NCBI RefSeq assembly: GCF_039542905.1
Contig: NZ_BAABIS010000001.1
Location: forward strand, 4,092,001-4,156,000
Source of the DNA: Kitasatospora terrestris
GTDB lineage: Bacteria; Actinomycetota; Actinomycetes; Streptomycetales; Streptomycetaceae
Direction: 5' to 3'
DNA length: 64,000 nt
This document shows, one piece after another, positions 1 to 8,153 of the stretch. The position numbers and the translations under genes are program-made. The notes below the pieces were generated by a model. The model saw nothing but the letters and a program-made list of their open reading frames with translations. It did not search any database and was not told the origin of the DNA. The stretch's first letter is position 1. Each line of letters starts with the position of its first letter.

Positions 1-90
1 GGCCAGCGCGCGGATCGACGCGGCGAGGCCGGGCGCCAGCGGGCCGCCACCGGCGGGCGGAGCGTTCAGGGTCGCGTGCACGAGGTACAT
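1..90 (-). CDS. 5' end of an unrecognised small protein (partial)
   Basis: The first 30 codons of a leftward gene run off the window edge, from an ATG at 90 (MYLVHATLNAPP at the N-terminus). Codon use is typical of the window, and the gene is divergent from the regulator starting at 300, so 91-299 should hold both promoters. The opening resembles small conserved actinomycete proteins of unknown function, but 30 residues are too few to assign a family. It could also be a chance reading frame. Confidence 0.4.
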   Translation of the reverse strand, partial: MYLVHATLNAPPAGGGPLAPGLAASIRALA

Positions 91-299
91 GGCTCCGACT
101 GTCCCAAGGTCGGCGGTGCCCACAACAGGCCTGTCGGCTGGACCCTTTGGGCCCTGACCGGTTCCGTCCACGGTCCGGCGGCCCGCCTGGTAACACCTTG
201 GCGACACACCGTCACACAACCCGATCGGCCGATAAACACCCGTGCGATCATCGTGGGGATCCGACCAACCACACAGTCTTCATCCCCGGGGGGACCACT

Positions 300-1292
300 G
301 TGCTTGCCGTGCTCGGCCTCGATTCCGCGTCGGAGCGGGTCTACCGCGCGATGCTCGCCCGTCCGCGCGACGGCGTCGCCGCCCTCGCCGCCCGGCTGGG
401 CCTCAGCGAGGAGGAGACCCGCCGCAGCCTGGAGCAGCTCAGCGAACTGGCCCTGATCCGGCCCTCGCACCAGCACCGGGGCGAGCTGCGGGCGGTCTCG
501 CCGGACGTCGGCATGGAGCTGCTGATGGCCCGCCAGCAGGCCGACCTCGCCGCCCAGCAGCTGCGGATCGAGGCCTCCCGGGCGGCGGCCGCGCAGCTCA
601 TCGCCGAGTACTCCGATCTGCGTCCGGCCGACCGCAGCCCGGGCGTGGAGCAGCTGATCGGCCTGGACGAGATCCGCGACCGGATGGGCGGGCTGGCCCG
701 CGAGCTGCGGACCGAGGTGATGACCTTCGCCCCGGGCGGCGGCCACCGGCCGGAGACCATCGCGGCGGCCAAGCCGCACGACCGGGCGGTGCTGGAGCGG
801 GGCGTCCGGATGCGCACCGTCTACCTGGACAGCGTCCGCAACAGCCAGCCGACGCTGGAGTACGTGACCTGGCTGGCGGAGCTCGGCGGCGAGGTGCGGA
901 CCGCGCCGGAGCTGCCCACCCGGATGATCATCTTCGACCGGACCACCGCGCTGATCCCGGTCAGCAGCGAGGACACCGCGGCCGGCGCGGTGGTGCTGAC
1001 CGGGAACGGGACGCTGACCGCGCTGTGCGCCCTGTTCGAGAACGTCTGGGCCGGCGCGCAGCCGCTCGGCGGCACGGTCCGCGACCGGAGCGGGCTCAGC
1101 CCGCAGGAGTCGGCGGTGGTCCGGCTGCTCGCGCAGGGTCTCACCGACGACGCCATCTCCAAGCGGCTCGCGGTCTCCCCGCGCACCGCCCGTCGGATGG
1201 CCACCGAGCTGATGGAACGCCTGGAGGCCCGCAGCCGCTTCGAGTTCGGCGTGCGGGCCGTCCAGCAGGGGTGGCTGCCGTCCGAGCGTTAG
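300..1292 (+). CDS. TrmB-like/LuxR-type transcriptional regulator
   Basis: A 330-aa regulator. An N-terminal winged-helix-like segment (about residues 5-55, VYRAMLARPRDGVAALAARL) resembles TrmB/MarR domains. The middle region contains RMIIFDRTTALIPV, a pattern shared with the regulators at 58.6-63.8 kb. A C-terminal GerE/LuxR helix-turn-helix follows from about residue 262 (LSPQESAVVRLLAQGLTDDA, then SPRTARRMATELM). I chose the GTG at 300 because GGGGGGA lies five bases upstream; upstream in-frame starts lack such a site. It probably binds DNA through the C-terminal domain; the ligand is unknown. It stands alone and ends just before a convergent MerR-type gene. Confidence 0.85.
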   Translation: MLAVLGLDSASERVYRAMLARPRDGVAALAARLGLSEEETRRSLEQLSELALIRPSHQHRGELRAVSPDVGMELLMARQQADLAAQQLRIEASRAAAAQLIAEYSDLRPADRSPGVEQLIGLDEIRDRMGGLARELRTEVMTFAPGGGHRPETIAAAKPHDRAVLERGVRMRTVYLDSVRNSQPTLEYVTWLAELGGEVRTAPELPTRMIIFDRTTALIPVSSEDTAAGAVVLTGNGTLTALCALFENVWAGAQPLGGTVRDRSGLSPQESAVVRLLAQGLTDDAISKRLAVSPRTARRMATELMERLEARSRFEFGVRAVQQGWLPSER

Positions 1293-1295
1293 CCG

Positions 1296-2063
1296 TCAGG
1301 CCCGTTCGGCGCGGTCGGCGTTGGCGACGATCGCGTCGCGCAGCCACCGGGCGAGGCCGGGGGCGAGCTTCTCGTAGGTGGCGGTGAACCGCGGGTCGGC
1401 GACGTACATCTCGCCGAGGCAGCGGTGCATGCCGGGCGGGCAGTCGTAGAAGTGCCCGGTGATGTGCAGGCGGTGCTCCTCGGCGAGGGCCGTCGCCTGC
1501 TCGCTGTCGGGGGCGACGCCCGCGGTGAGCGCCTCGACGAGGCGGGCGTTGAGCTCGTCCATCTCGTCCTTGATGCGCTGCCAGTCGGCCTTGCCGTAGC
1601 CGCCGGTGCGCCGCCGGGACTGCTTCCAGGCGTCGGTGTCGCCCCAGCGCTGCTCGGCCTCGTCCTCCCAGCCCTCCTGGTAGTCGGGGCCGAAGACCTC
1701 GAACTTCTCCTCGGGCGTCAGCTGCATGCCCGTCCTCCTCGCTTCCATGGCTCGTTCGACGGCCGCGGCCAGCTCCTGGAGGTGCCGGATCCGGTCGCCG
1801 ATCAGCTCGTGCTGCCGGCGCAGGTGCTCGGTCGGGGTGACCGAGGGGTCGTCCAGGATGGCCGCGATCTCTTCGAGGGGGAAGCCGAGCTCCCGGTAGA
1901 ACAGGATCTGCTGGAGCCGGTCCAGGTCCGCGTCGGTGTACCGGCGGTAGCCGGACGCGGTGCGCGCACCGGGCGACAGCAGGCCGATCCCGTCGTAGTG
2001 GTGCAGCGTGCGCACGGTCACCTTGGCGAGCGCGGCCAGCTGTCCCACGGAGTACCCGTCCAC
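1296..2063 (-). CDS. TipA-like MerR family regulator
   Basis: A 255-aa MerR regulator with the N-terminal helix-turn-helix (YSVGQLAALAKVTVRTLHHY), the dimerisation coiled coil (about 75-110) and a C-terminal TipAS-type antibiotic-binding domain containing FGPDYQEGWEDEAEQRW and HFYDCPPGMHRCLGEMY. In the TipA family the C-terminal domain traps thiopeptides such as thiostrepton and activates promoters with long spacers. I prefer the GTG at 2063 (VDGYSVGQ) because GAGGAAGGGAG lies just upstream; an in-frame start at 2105 would add 14 residues without a better ribosome site. The cognate ligand cannot be read from the sequence. Confidence 0.88.
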   Translation of the reverse strand: MDGYSVGQLAALAKVTVRTLHHYDGIGLLSPGARTASGYRRYTDADLDRLQQILFYRELGFPLEEIAAILDDPSVTPTEHLRRQHELIGDRIRHLQELAAAVERAMEARRTGMQLTPEEKFEVFGPDYQEGWEDEAEQRWGDTDAWKQSRRRTGGYGKADWQRIKDEMDELNARLVEALTAGVAPDSEQATALAEEHRLHITGHFYDCPPGMHRCLGEMYVADPRFTATYEKLAPGLARWLRDAIVANADRAERA

Positions 2064-2224
2064 CGGGGGCTCCCTTCCTCGTGTGGCACCAGCCTGCGCT
2101 CTCACGTCGCGTGAGGGTCAAGTCGGTGCGCACCTGCCGTACGAGTCTCCGAGCGGCGGCCCCGCCGGGGCGGCGCCGCTTCGGCACACCTGCCAATTGT
2201 CCGGGTCGCGGCGGTGCCAGCAGC

Positions 2225-3043
2225 ATGACGGGCATGATGACGACTCCCCTGCCCAGGCGGCTGGCCGCCGAGGCGGTCGGCACGGCGCTGCTGGCCGCGG
2301 TGCTGGTCGGCTCCGGCGTCCGGGCGAGCGGGCTGAGCGCGGACGGCGGGGTGCAGCTGCTCGCCAACGTGCTCGCCTCGGTGCTGGCGCTCGGCGTGCT
2401 GGTCGCGCTGCTCTCCCCGGTCTCCGGCGCGCACCTGAACCCGGTGCTGACCGCGGCCGCCTGGTGGACCGGGCGGCGCGACGGCACCGGTCCGGGCGCG
2501 GGCGAGCTGGGCGGGTACCTGCTGGCGCAGCTGGGCGGCGCGGTGGCGGGGGTGGCGCTGGCGGACGCCATGTTCGGCCGGCCGCTGCTGGCGCCGGCCA
2601 CCCAGGTGCGCGCCTCGGGGCAGCTGTGGCTGGCCGAGGCGGTGGCGACCGGCGGGCTGGTGCTGCTGGTCTTCGGCCTGCTGCGGACCGGCCGGGGCCG
2701 GCTGGCGCCGGTGGCGGTGGCGGCGTGGATCGGCGCCGCGTGCTGGGGCACCTCCTCGGGCAGCTTCGCCAATCCGGCGCTGACCGTGGGCCGGGCGCTG
2801 AGCGACGGGTACACGGGGATCGCGCCGGGTTCGGTGGCGGGCTTCGTGCTGGCGCAGGTGGCGGGCGCGGTGGTCGGGTTGGCCCTGGTGGCGGTGGTGT
2901 TCGGCCCCCGTCCGGGCCCGGGCGCCCGCCCGGGATCAGGCGGGGACGGGCGCGGGGGCGGTGGCGAAGAAGGTCTCGGCGCGGCGCAGCGCGGCGGTGT
3001 CGTCGAGGACCTGCCCGGGCTTGCTGCCGTTGCCCAGCAGTAG
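2225..3043 (+). CDS. MIP family aquaporin/glyceroporin-like channel
   Basis: A membrane channel of about 272 aa with both signature loops of the major intrinsic protein family: SGAHLNPV (about residue 69) and SGSFANPALT (about 182). The hydrophobic pattern fits six transmembrane helices. Members conduct water, glycerol or metalloids such as arsenite; nothing here fixes the substrate. Starts at 2225, 2234 or 2237 are all possible and none has a clear ribosome site. The last 36 codons, Gly-rich and without helix character, overlap the 3' end of the convergent oxidoreductase gene by 108 bases, so the functional channel probably ends near residue 235. Confidence 0.8.
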   Translation: MTGMMTTPLPRRLAAEAVGTALLAAVLVGSGVRASGLSADGGVQLLANVLASVLALGVLVALLSPVSGAHLNPVLTAAAWWTGRRDGTGPGAGELGGYLLAQLGGAVAGVALADAMFGRPLLAPATQVRASGQLWLAEAVATGGLVLLVFGLLRTGRGRLAPVAVAAWIGAACWGTSSGSFANPALTVGRALSDGYTGIAPGSVAGFVLAQVAGAVVGLALVAVVFGPRPGPGARPGSGGDGRGGGGEEGLGAAQRGGVVEDLPGLAAVAQQ

Positions 3044-3532
3044 CCCGCCCCAGCGCATGCCGAGGTAGCTGCCGGAGGTGCGCAGGGTGCCGGCCAGCGG
3101 GTCGGCGAGTGCCGGGTCCTCGTCGGCCATGGCGGTGATCGCCCACAGGGTGCGGCCGTTCATCCGGGCGCGGAAGTCCACGCCGGGCACCCGCAGCCAG
3201 CCGGACCAGTGGTCGAGGTAGTGCTTGACGCTGGTGGTGACGCTGTACCAGTAGAGCGGGGAGACGATCACCAGGTCGGTGGCGTCCAGGGTGGCGTCCA
3301 GCAGGGTGCGCAGGTGGCCGGTGGGCTCGGGGTAGCCGGTGTCGCCGTGCCGTTCGTCGCTGAAGGGGGGCAGCGGCAGGTCGCCGAGGTGCAGCCAGCG
3401 CTGGGCGGTGCCGGCCGGGAGCTGCGCGGCGGCGTGGCGGGCGAGCAGCTCGGAGTTGCCCTGGTGGCGGGTCGAGCCGAGCAGGAAGAGGAATCGGCGC
3501 TCGGCGGGGTCGGCCGCGGCGGGCTGGTCCAT
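2936..3532 (-). CDS. NADPH-dependent FMN reductase-like flavoprotein
   Basis: A 198-aa flavodoxin-like oxidoreductase. The phosphate-binding loop is LLGSTRHQGNSELLARHAA (about 17-35), followed by the family's SPLYWYSVTTSVKHYLDHW (about 92-110), which shapes the flavin site. Such enzymes reduce FMN, quinones or azo compounds using NAD(P)H in the cytosol. The ATG at 3532 has GGAGGACCCG directly upstream. It is convergent with the aquaporin gene and overlaps its 3' end. The physiological substrate cannot be deduced. Confidence 0.85.
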   Translation of the reverse strand: MDQPAAADPAERRFLFLLGSTRHQGNSELLARHAAAQLPAGTAQRWLHLGDLPLPPFSDERHGDTGYPEPTGHLRTLLDATLDATDLVIVSPLYWYSVTTSVKHYLDHWSGWLRVPGVDFRARMNGRTLWAITAMADEDPALADPLAGTLRTSGSYLGMRWGGLLLGNGSKPGQVLDDTAALRRAETFFATAPAPVPA

Positions 3533-3607
3533 CGGGTCCTCCGGGATGTGGCGGGACGGGCTACCGGGAGCAAGTCCGCCGCGGCCCGCCGCATTCCCGG
3601 CGGCCGG

Positions 3608-4159
3608 TCAGACGCCCGCGCGGCGGGAGAGGACGCCGACCTCGCGGTCGGCGTAGCAGTGCATCGGCTCGCCGAAGGCGGGGTCGGGGCGCAGGCCGAG
3701 GTCGGTGAGGCCGAGCCGGTCGGCGACCGCGCGGGAGGCCGCGTTGTGGGCGTGCACCCAGGCGATGAACGGCAGGTCGGGGTCGTGCCGGTAGGCGGCG
3801 TCGTGGGCGGCCCTGGCGAGTTCGGTGGCGTAGCCGCGGCCCCAGTGGGCGGGGTCGAAGCGGTAGTACAGGTTCCAGAAGCCGGGCTCGTGGCGCTGGG
3901 CGCCGCCGATGCCGATCACCTCGCCGGTGCCGCGCAGCCGGGCGGTCCAGTAGCTGAGGCCGTCGGTGTGCCAGCGGGCGGCGGCGCGGTCGATCCAGTC
4001 GCGGGTGGTGGCGAGGGAGGCGTGCCGGCCTTCGGGCAGGTGGGTCCAGGTGCGGGGGTCGGCGTTGATCCGGTGCAGGGCGTCCAGGTCGTGCTGGCCG
4101 ACGGCGCGGAGGTCGAGGCGGTCGGTCAGCATGCGGTGGAGCTCGCTGAAGTCGCTCAT
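3608..4159 (-). CDS. GNAT family N-acetyltransferase (RimJ/RimL-like)
   Basis: A 183-aa acetyltransferase of the acetyltransf_3/RimJ type. It opens with the family pattern LTDRLDLRAVGQHDLDALH, has the acetyl-CoA loop HWGRGYATELARAAHDAA (motif A, about residues 117-134) and ends with NAASRAVADRLGL (motif B). The full ORF reads far upstream, but the ATG at 4159 gives normal family length. It probably acetylates an amino group of a small molecule or protein; the substrate is unknown. The gene lies 23 bases downstream of a MarR gene on the same strand and may be co-transcribed with it. Confidence 0.85.
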   Translation of the reverse strand: MSDFSELHRMLTDRLDLRAVGQHDLDALHRINADPRTWTHLPEGRHASLATTRDWIDRAAARWHTDGLSYWTARLRGTGEVIGIGGAQRHEPGFWNLYYRFDPAHWGRGYATELARAAHDAAYRHDPDLPFIAWVHAHNAASRAVADRLGLTDLGLRPDPAFGEPMHCYADREVGVLSRRAGV

Positions 4160-4182
4160 CCGGTGATCGTACTGACCCCGGG

Positions 4183-4605
4183 TCAGTCGGCGGAGCCGTA
4201 GCGGACCAGGTAGGCGGCGAAGGCGGCGACGTCCGGGTCGGCCCAGCCCTCGAAGCGCTCGGTGAAGGAGCGGCGGCGCTGCTCGTTGGCGTCGGCGAGC
4301 AGCTGCTCGCCCGCGGCGGTGAGCCGGAGCAGCTGGCCGCGCTGGTCCTCGGGGTCGGCCCGGCGCCCGAGCAGGCCGAGCTTCTCCAGGCCGCCGACCT
4401 GGCGGCTGACGGTGGACTTGTCGAGCATGAAGTGCGCGGCGAGGTCGGCGGCCCGGCAGGCGCCGCGCTCCTTGACCAGGTCGAGCATGCTGTAGGTGAC
4501 CAGCGACAGGTCGGGGTGGAGCTGGGAGGCCTTCTGCCGGGCCCGACGGGCGAACGCGGTGAGTTCCCGCTGGATGGTCTCCAGCGCGGCGTCGCGGTCG
4601 GGCAT
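4183..4605 (-). CDS. MarR family transcriptional regulator
   Basis: A 140-aa MarR-type winged-helix repressor. The recognition helix region reads AADLAAHFMLDKSTVSRQVGG (about 52-72), with the wing RADPEDQRGQLLRLTAAG after it and dimerisation helices at both ends. The ATG at 4605 has GAAGGAG upstream. MarR proteins usually repress their own operon and neighbouring efflux or detoxification genes and release on ligand binding. The directly following GNAT gene is the likeliest partner here. Confidence 0.88.
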   Translation of the reverse strand: MPDRDAALETIQRELTAFARRARQKASQLHPDLSLVTYSMLDLVKERGACRAADLAAHFMLDKSTVSRQVGGLEKLGLLGRRADPEDQRGQLLRLTAAGEQLLADANEQRRRSFTERFEGWADPDVAAFAAYLVRYGSAD

Positions 4606-4716
4606 GGCGGTGGCTCCTTCGGTCCGTTTGCTGCGGACCACGGTAGGCGCCCCCGGTTCGGGGGCGGCCACCGCGGTGGCCTGCGGCGTTGCCCGGACGC
4701 CGGCCGCCGGGGGCGG

Positions 4717-5046
4717 CTACGGCTGCAGGACGTCGTCCAGCTCGCGCAGCAGCCGGGCCTTCGCCCGCGCCCCGACCAGCACGCGCACCGGCTCGCCGCC
4801 GCGGAACACCATCAGCGTCGGCATCGACAGCACGCCGTACGCCGCCTGGGTCTCCGGGTTGGTGTCCACGTCCAGCGAGACCACCTTCAGCCGCTCGGCG
4901 TGCTCGGCGGCGACCTCCGCCAGCACCGGCGCGATCTGCCGGCAGGGCGGGCACCAGTCCGCCGTGAACTTCACCAGCACCGGCCGCTCGGCGGCCAGCA
5001 CCTCCCGCCGGAAGGTCTCGTCGGTGACCGTCGTCAGTCCAGCCAT
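4717..5046 (-). CDS. trxA: thioredoxin
   Basis: A 109-aa thioredoxin with the catalytic motif WCPPC (about residues 31-35; classical thioredoxins have WCGPC, so the GP dipeptide is PP here) and the cis-proline in SMPTLMVFRGG. There is no signal peptide, so it is a cytosolic dithiol/disulfide exchanger. It follows the MerR gene by 18 bases on the same strand, suggesting a merR-trx operon and a redox-responsive role. WCPPC is also seen in thioredoxin-like proteins with altered redox potential, so it may be an auxiliary rather than the housekeeping thioredoxin. Confidence 0.9.
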   Translation of the reverse strand: MAGLTTVTDETFRREVLAAERPVLVKFTADWCPPCRQIAPVLAEVAAEHAERLKVVSLDVDTNPETQAAYGVLSMPTLMVFRGGEPVRVLVGARAKARLLRELDDVLQP

Positions 5047-5064
5047 TGCCCTGCTCCCCTCGGT

Positions 5065-5505
5065 TCAGTCCTGTTCGGCTTCCGCGGCGCGGGTGAGTTC
5101 GCAGCGCGGCACCGGGCCGTCCGGGGCGTCCGCCGCGCGGGCCAGCCGGTCGCGGTCCTCCTCGGCCCGGGTCAGCTGCCCGGCCACCCGCTCGCGGACC
5201 TCCAGCAGCCGGTCGATGCACGCGTCCAGCTCGGCCAGCTTGGCGCGGTACACGTCCAGCGAGGCCGGGCAGGAGTCGCCCGCCGGGTGGCCCGCCTGCA
5301 GGCACTCGACGAACGGCCGGGTCTGCTCCAGGTCGAAGCCGAACTCCTGCAGGGTCCGGATCTGCTGCAGCAGCCGCAGGTCCTCCTCGTCGTACGCGCG
5401 GTAGCCGTTGCCGCCGCGCCGCGCGGGCAGCAGCCCGCGCGACTCGTAGTACCGCAGGGTGCGCGTGGTCGTGCCCGCGCGCGCCGCCAACTCACCGATC
5501 CGCAT
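5065..5505 (-). CDS. MerR family regulator, possibly thiol- or metal-responsive
   Basis: A 146-aa MerR regulator: helix-turn-helix MRIGELAARAGTTTRTLRYY (1-20), wing GNGYRAYDEEDLRLLQQI, then a long dimerisation helix. Four cysteines occur in the C-terminal half (FVECLQ, GDSCPA, LDACID, VPRCEL), a possible metal or thiol sensing set. It is transcribed leftward with thioredoxin. A 5-bp dyad (5523-5538) sits just upstream of its ATG and also overlaps the promoter of the divergent GNAT gene, the classical MerR arrangement. Confidence 0.87.
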   Translation of the reverse strand: MRIGELAARAGTTTRTLRYYESRGLLPARRGGNGYRAYDEEDLRLLQQIRTLQEFGFDLEQTRPFVECLQAGHPAGDSCPASLDVYRAKLAELDACIDRLLEVRERVAGQLTRAEEDRDRLARAADAPDGPVPRCELTRAAEAEQD

Positions 5506-5522
5506 GCCTCCGACGGTAGACC

Positions 5523-5555
5523 TTGACCTCGACGTCAACGCCAGGCGATTACAGT
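5523..5555 (+). promoter_or_regulatory. MerR-type dyad promoter for the leaderless GNAT gene
   Basis: TTGAC and GTCAA form a perfect 5-bp inverted repeat separated by six bases (5523-5538). TTGACC at 5523 can serve as -35 and TACAGT at 5550-5555 as -10, with a spacer of about 21 bases, longer than the normal 17-18, as expected for promoters twisted into shape by MerR activators. The GTG at 5562 lies six bases after the -10, so the transcript should be leaderless. The MerR gene at 5065-5505 is the likely regulator. Confidence 0.65.
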
Positions 5556-5561
5556 CCGGCT

Positions 5562-6377
5562 GTGAACGATCATCGAAACGAGCACCAGGACGGCGCCGCG
5601 GAGCTGCTCGCGGCCTACGACGCCCAGCTGCGGGGTGTCGACCCCGACCCGCCGGCCGGGATCGAGCACCAGCAGGACGGCCCGGTCACCCGGGTGGTCG
5701 GGCAGTTCCGCGGCTTCGTCGCCGCGCCGGCCGACCTCGGGGTGGACGGCGCCGACCTGGACGCGCTGATCGCCCGGCAGCGGGACTTCTTCGCGGCCCG
5801 CGGCGAGGCCGTGGAGTGGAAGACCCGCGGCCACGACCGGCCCGCCGGGCTGCCCGGCCGGCTGGCGGCGGCCGGGTTCGTCCCGGAGGACCCGGAGACC
5901 GTGCTGATCGGCCGGGTGGAGGAGCTGGCCGGCGAGCCGGTGCTGCCCGAGGGCGTCGTCCTGCGCGAGACCTCCGACCCCGAGGACCTGCGCCGGATCG
6001 CCGCGCTCGAGTCGGAGATCTGGGGCTTCGACATGAGCTGGCTCGGCGAGGAGCTGATCGCCCGCACCGCCGCCTCGTCCGCCGCCTTCCAGGTCCTGGT
6101 CGCCGAGGCGGACGGGCGGCCGGTGTCCGCCGCCTGGCTGGCCCTGCGGCCGGGCAGCGAGTTCGGCGGGCTGTGGGGCGGCTCCACGCTGGAGGCCTGG
6201 CGGGGCCGCGGCATCTACCGCGCCCTGGTTGCCGCCCGGGCCACCCGCGCGCGGTCGCTCGGCTACCGCTACCTCCAGGTCGACGCCTCCGACGACAGCC
6301 TGCCGATCCTGCGCCGGCTCGGCATGGTCCCGGTCACCAGCACCACCCCGTACGTGTGGACGCCGCCGGCCGCCTGA
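5562..6377 (+). CDS. GNAT family N-acetyltransferase
   Basis: An acetyltransferase of about 271 aa. The C-terminal GNAT domain (about residues 125-268) has the acetyl-CoA-binding segment EAWRGRGIYRALVAARATRA and the motif-B segment DASDDSLPILRRLGMVPV; the N-terminal 120 residues are a divergent GNAT-like half. The GTG at 5562 lies six bases after a -10 box, so translation probably starts on a leaderless mRNA. Divergence from the MerR-thioredoxin pair and the shared dyad suggest co-regulation. The substrate is unknown. Confidence 0.83.
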   Translation: MNDHRNEHQDGAAELLAAYDAQLRGVDPDPPAGIEHQQDGPVTRVVGQFRGFVAAPADLGVDGADLDALIARQRDFFAARGEAVEWKTRGHDRPAGLPGRLAAAGFVPEDPETVLIGRVEELAGEPVLPEGVVLRETSDPEDLRRIAALESEIWGFDMSWLGEELIARTAASSAAFQVLVAEADGRPVSAAWLALRPGSEFGGLWGGSTLEAWRGRGIYRALVAARATRARSLGYRYLQVDASDDSLPILRRLGMVPVTSTTPYVWTPPAA

Positions 6378-6380
6378 CGC

Positions 6381-6785
6381 TCACCCCTGCGGGCCGCCGA
6401 TCCCGGTGATCGACCGGTCGGCGGCCCGCACCGTGTACCGCACCGGCAGCGTGCCGCCCCGCCGCCACTCCTCCACGACCAGCACCGCCCCGCCCGCGCA
6501 CCCCGTCCGCCACGCGTCCGGCGGGTCCGCGGCCCGGAACACCGGGTCCAGCCGGTGCGCGGCGGCCCACGCGTCGAGCCGCGCGTTCAGCTCCGGCGTC
6601 AGGTAGAGCGCCCGCACCTCGGACGGCGTCCGCCCGGTGCCGCCGAGACCGAGCACCGCGTCCCGGTACGCGGCCACGAACTCCCCCACCAGGGCGGCGT
6701 CCTGCCCGCACCCGGCCGCCTCGGCGGCCGCCGGGCCCTGCGCCGCGAGGGTCAGCGCCGCCACCAGGACCACCTTGCGGAACAT
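6381..6785 (-). CDS. small secreted protein of unknown function
   Basis: A 134-aa protein with a clear Sec signal peptide (MFRKVVLVAALTLAAQ, cleavage likely after AAAEA near residue 23). The mature part has two cysteines (AAGCGQD and WRTGCAGG) that could form a disulfide, and a C-terminal stretch (LVVEEWRRGG, VRYTVRAADRSI) that looks like beta strands. I do not recognise the family. It is divergent from the SnoaL-like gene at 6840. Confidence 0.7.
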   Translation of the reverse strand: MFRKVVLVAALTLAAQGPAAAEAAGCGQDAALVGEFVAAYRDAVLGLGGTGRTPSEVRALYLTPELNARLDAWAAAHRLDPVFRAADPPDAWRTGCAGGAVLVVEEWRRGGTLPVRYTVRAADRSITGIGGPQG

Positions 6786-6839
6786 ATAACCACTACTCCA
6801 AGATTGAAGGGTTAGGATCGGACCTGCCGAGGAGCCCCC

Positions 6840-7271
6840 GTGACCGTGCCGCGCCCACCGCTGCCCCCGTTCACCGCCGAGAGCGCCCGCGCCAAGGTGC
6901 AGGCCGCCGAGGACGCCTGGAACTCCCGCGACCCGCAGCGGGTCGCGCTCGCGTACACACCGGACTCGGTCTGGCGCAACCGCGAGCAGTTCATCACCGG
7001 CCGCGCCGAGATCGAAGCGTTCCTCACCCGGAAGTGGGAGAAGGAAAAGGAGTACGCCCTGCGCAAGGAGCTCTGGGCGCACACCGAGGACCGGATCGCG
7101 GTGCGCTTCCAGTACGAGTGGCACGACACCGACGGCCGCTGGTGGCGCTCGTACGGCAACGAGCTGTGGGAGTTCGACGAGGCCGGCCTGATGCGCCGCC
7201 GCGAGGCGTCGATCAACGACGTGGAGATCTCCGAGGCGGAGCGCACGATCTTCGGACCCCGCGTCCGCTGA
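6840..7271 (+). CDS. DUF1348 (NTF2/SnoaL-like) protein
   Basis: A 143-aa protein of the nuclear-transport-factor-2-like fold. AEDAWNSRDPQRVALAYTPD, WRNREQFITGRAEIEAFL and FQYEWHDTDGRWWRSYGNE are diagnostic of the DUF1348 family. The GTG at 6840 has GAGGAG nine bases upstream. The function is unknown; the fold forms a small-molecule-binding cone found in isomerases and detoxifying enzymes. It precedes the TauE/SafE permease by 50 bases on the same strand. Confidence 0.85.
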   Translation: MTVPRPPLPPFTAESARAKVQAAEDAWNSRDPQRVALAYTPDSVWRNREQFITGRAEIEAFLTRKWEKEKEYALRKELWAHTEDRIAVRFQYEWHDTDGRWWRSYGNELWEFDEAGLMRRREASINDVEISEAERTIFGPRVR

Positions 7272-7321
7272 CCACCCGCGGGCCCGGCAAGCTGGACCTG
7301 ACCGACCGGAGGAGCGCCGCC

Positions 7322-8053
7322 ATGCCCGACACCTGGACCACCGCGCTCGCGCTCGGCGCGATCGTGCTGGTCGGCTCCTCGGTGCAGCGGATGGCGGGGA
7401 TCGGCTTCGCCCTGGTCTCGGCGCCCGCACTGGTGATGGTGCTGCCGGCGACCGAGGGCGTGGCGCTGTCCAACTGCGCGGCGGGCGTGATCAGCGCGAT
7501 CGGCCTGGCGGGCGCGTGGCGGCAGGTACGGCTGCGGGCGATGCTGCCGCTGGTCGCGGCGGCCGCGGTGACCGTGCCGGTCGGCGCGTGGGTGGCGGCC
7601 CGGCTGCCGGAGCCTGCCCTGCTGGTGTCGATGGGCGTGCTGGTGACCGCGGCGGTGCTGCTGGTGCTGCGCGGGGCCCGGGTGCCGGCGCTGCGCGGGA
7701 CGGGCGGGGCGTTCACGGCGGGCGCGGCGAGCGGGTTCATGAACGCCTCCGCGGGCGTGGGCGGCCCGGCGATCTCGCTGTACGCGGTGAACGCGGGTTG
7801 GACCGTCCGCGAGTTCGTGCCGAACGCCCAGTTCTACGGACTGCTGGTGAACGTCTTCTCGGTCACCGCCAAGGGCCTGCCGCACCTGGCGGCGCCGTCC
7901 TGGGCCCTGTGCGGCGCCGCCGTGCTGGCCGGCAGCGCGATCGGGACGGTGCTGGCCGCCCGGACGCCGGAGGGCCCCGCCCGGCGCTTCGTGCTGCTGC
8001 TGGCGCTGGCCGGCGGGGTCACCACCGCCGTCAAGGGCATGTCGGGACTGTGA
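7322..8053 (+). CDS. TauE/SafE (DUF81) family sulfite/anion exporter-like permease
   Basis: A 243-aa membrane protein with about eight hydrophobic segments and the internal duplication typical of the TauE/SafE family (GIGFALVSAPALVMVLP in the first half, GFMNASAGVGGPAISLYAV in the second). Family members export sulfite, sulfoacetate or related anions, or move sulfur compounds. The ATG at 7322 has GGAGGAG-like sequence (CGGAGGAGCG) upstream. Nothing nearby fixes the substrate. Confidence 0.85.
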   Translation: MPDTWTTALALGAIVLVGSSVQRMAGIGFALVSAPALVMVLPATEGVALSNCAAGVISAIGLAGAWRQVRLRAMLPLVAAAAVTVPVGAWVAARLPEPALLVSMGVLVTAAVLLVLRGARVPALRGTGGAFTAGAASGFMNASAGVGGPAISLYAVNAGWTVREFVPNAQFYGLLVNVFSVTAKGLPHLAAPSWALCGAAVLAGSAIGTVLAARTPEGPARRFVLLLALAGGVTTAVKGMSGL

Positions 8054-8153
8054 GCCGGGAAAGATCTTCGAAAAGTTTCCGGGGCGGATGTCGAGAAGCC
8101 CGTCCGGGCTCCGACTGAGGGACGACAGCACAGCGCGAGAGGGGACACCCGGG

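Noticed and set aside
66..779. Leftward 237-aa frame opposite the first regulator
   Set aside because: It is the antisense shadow of a clear LuxR-tailed protein; composition is typical of GC-rich shadow frames.
1141..2814. 557-aa leftward frame across the MerR and aquaporin genes
   Set aside because: Its Ser/Pro/Arg-rich sequence reads antisense or out of frame through two recognisable genes.
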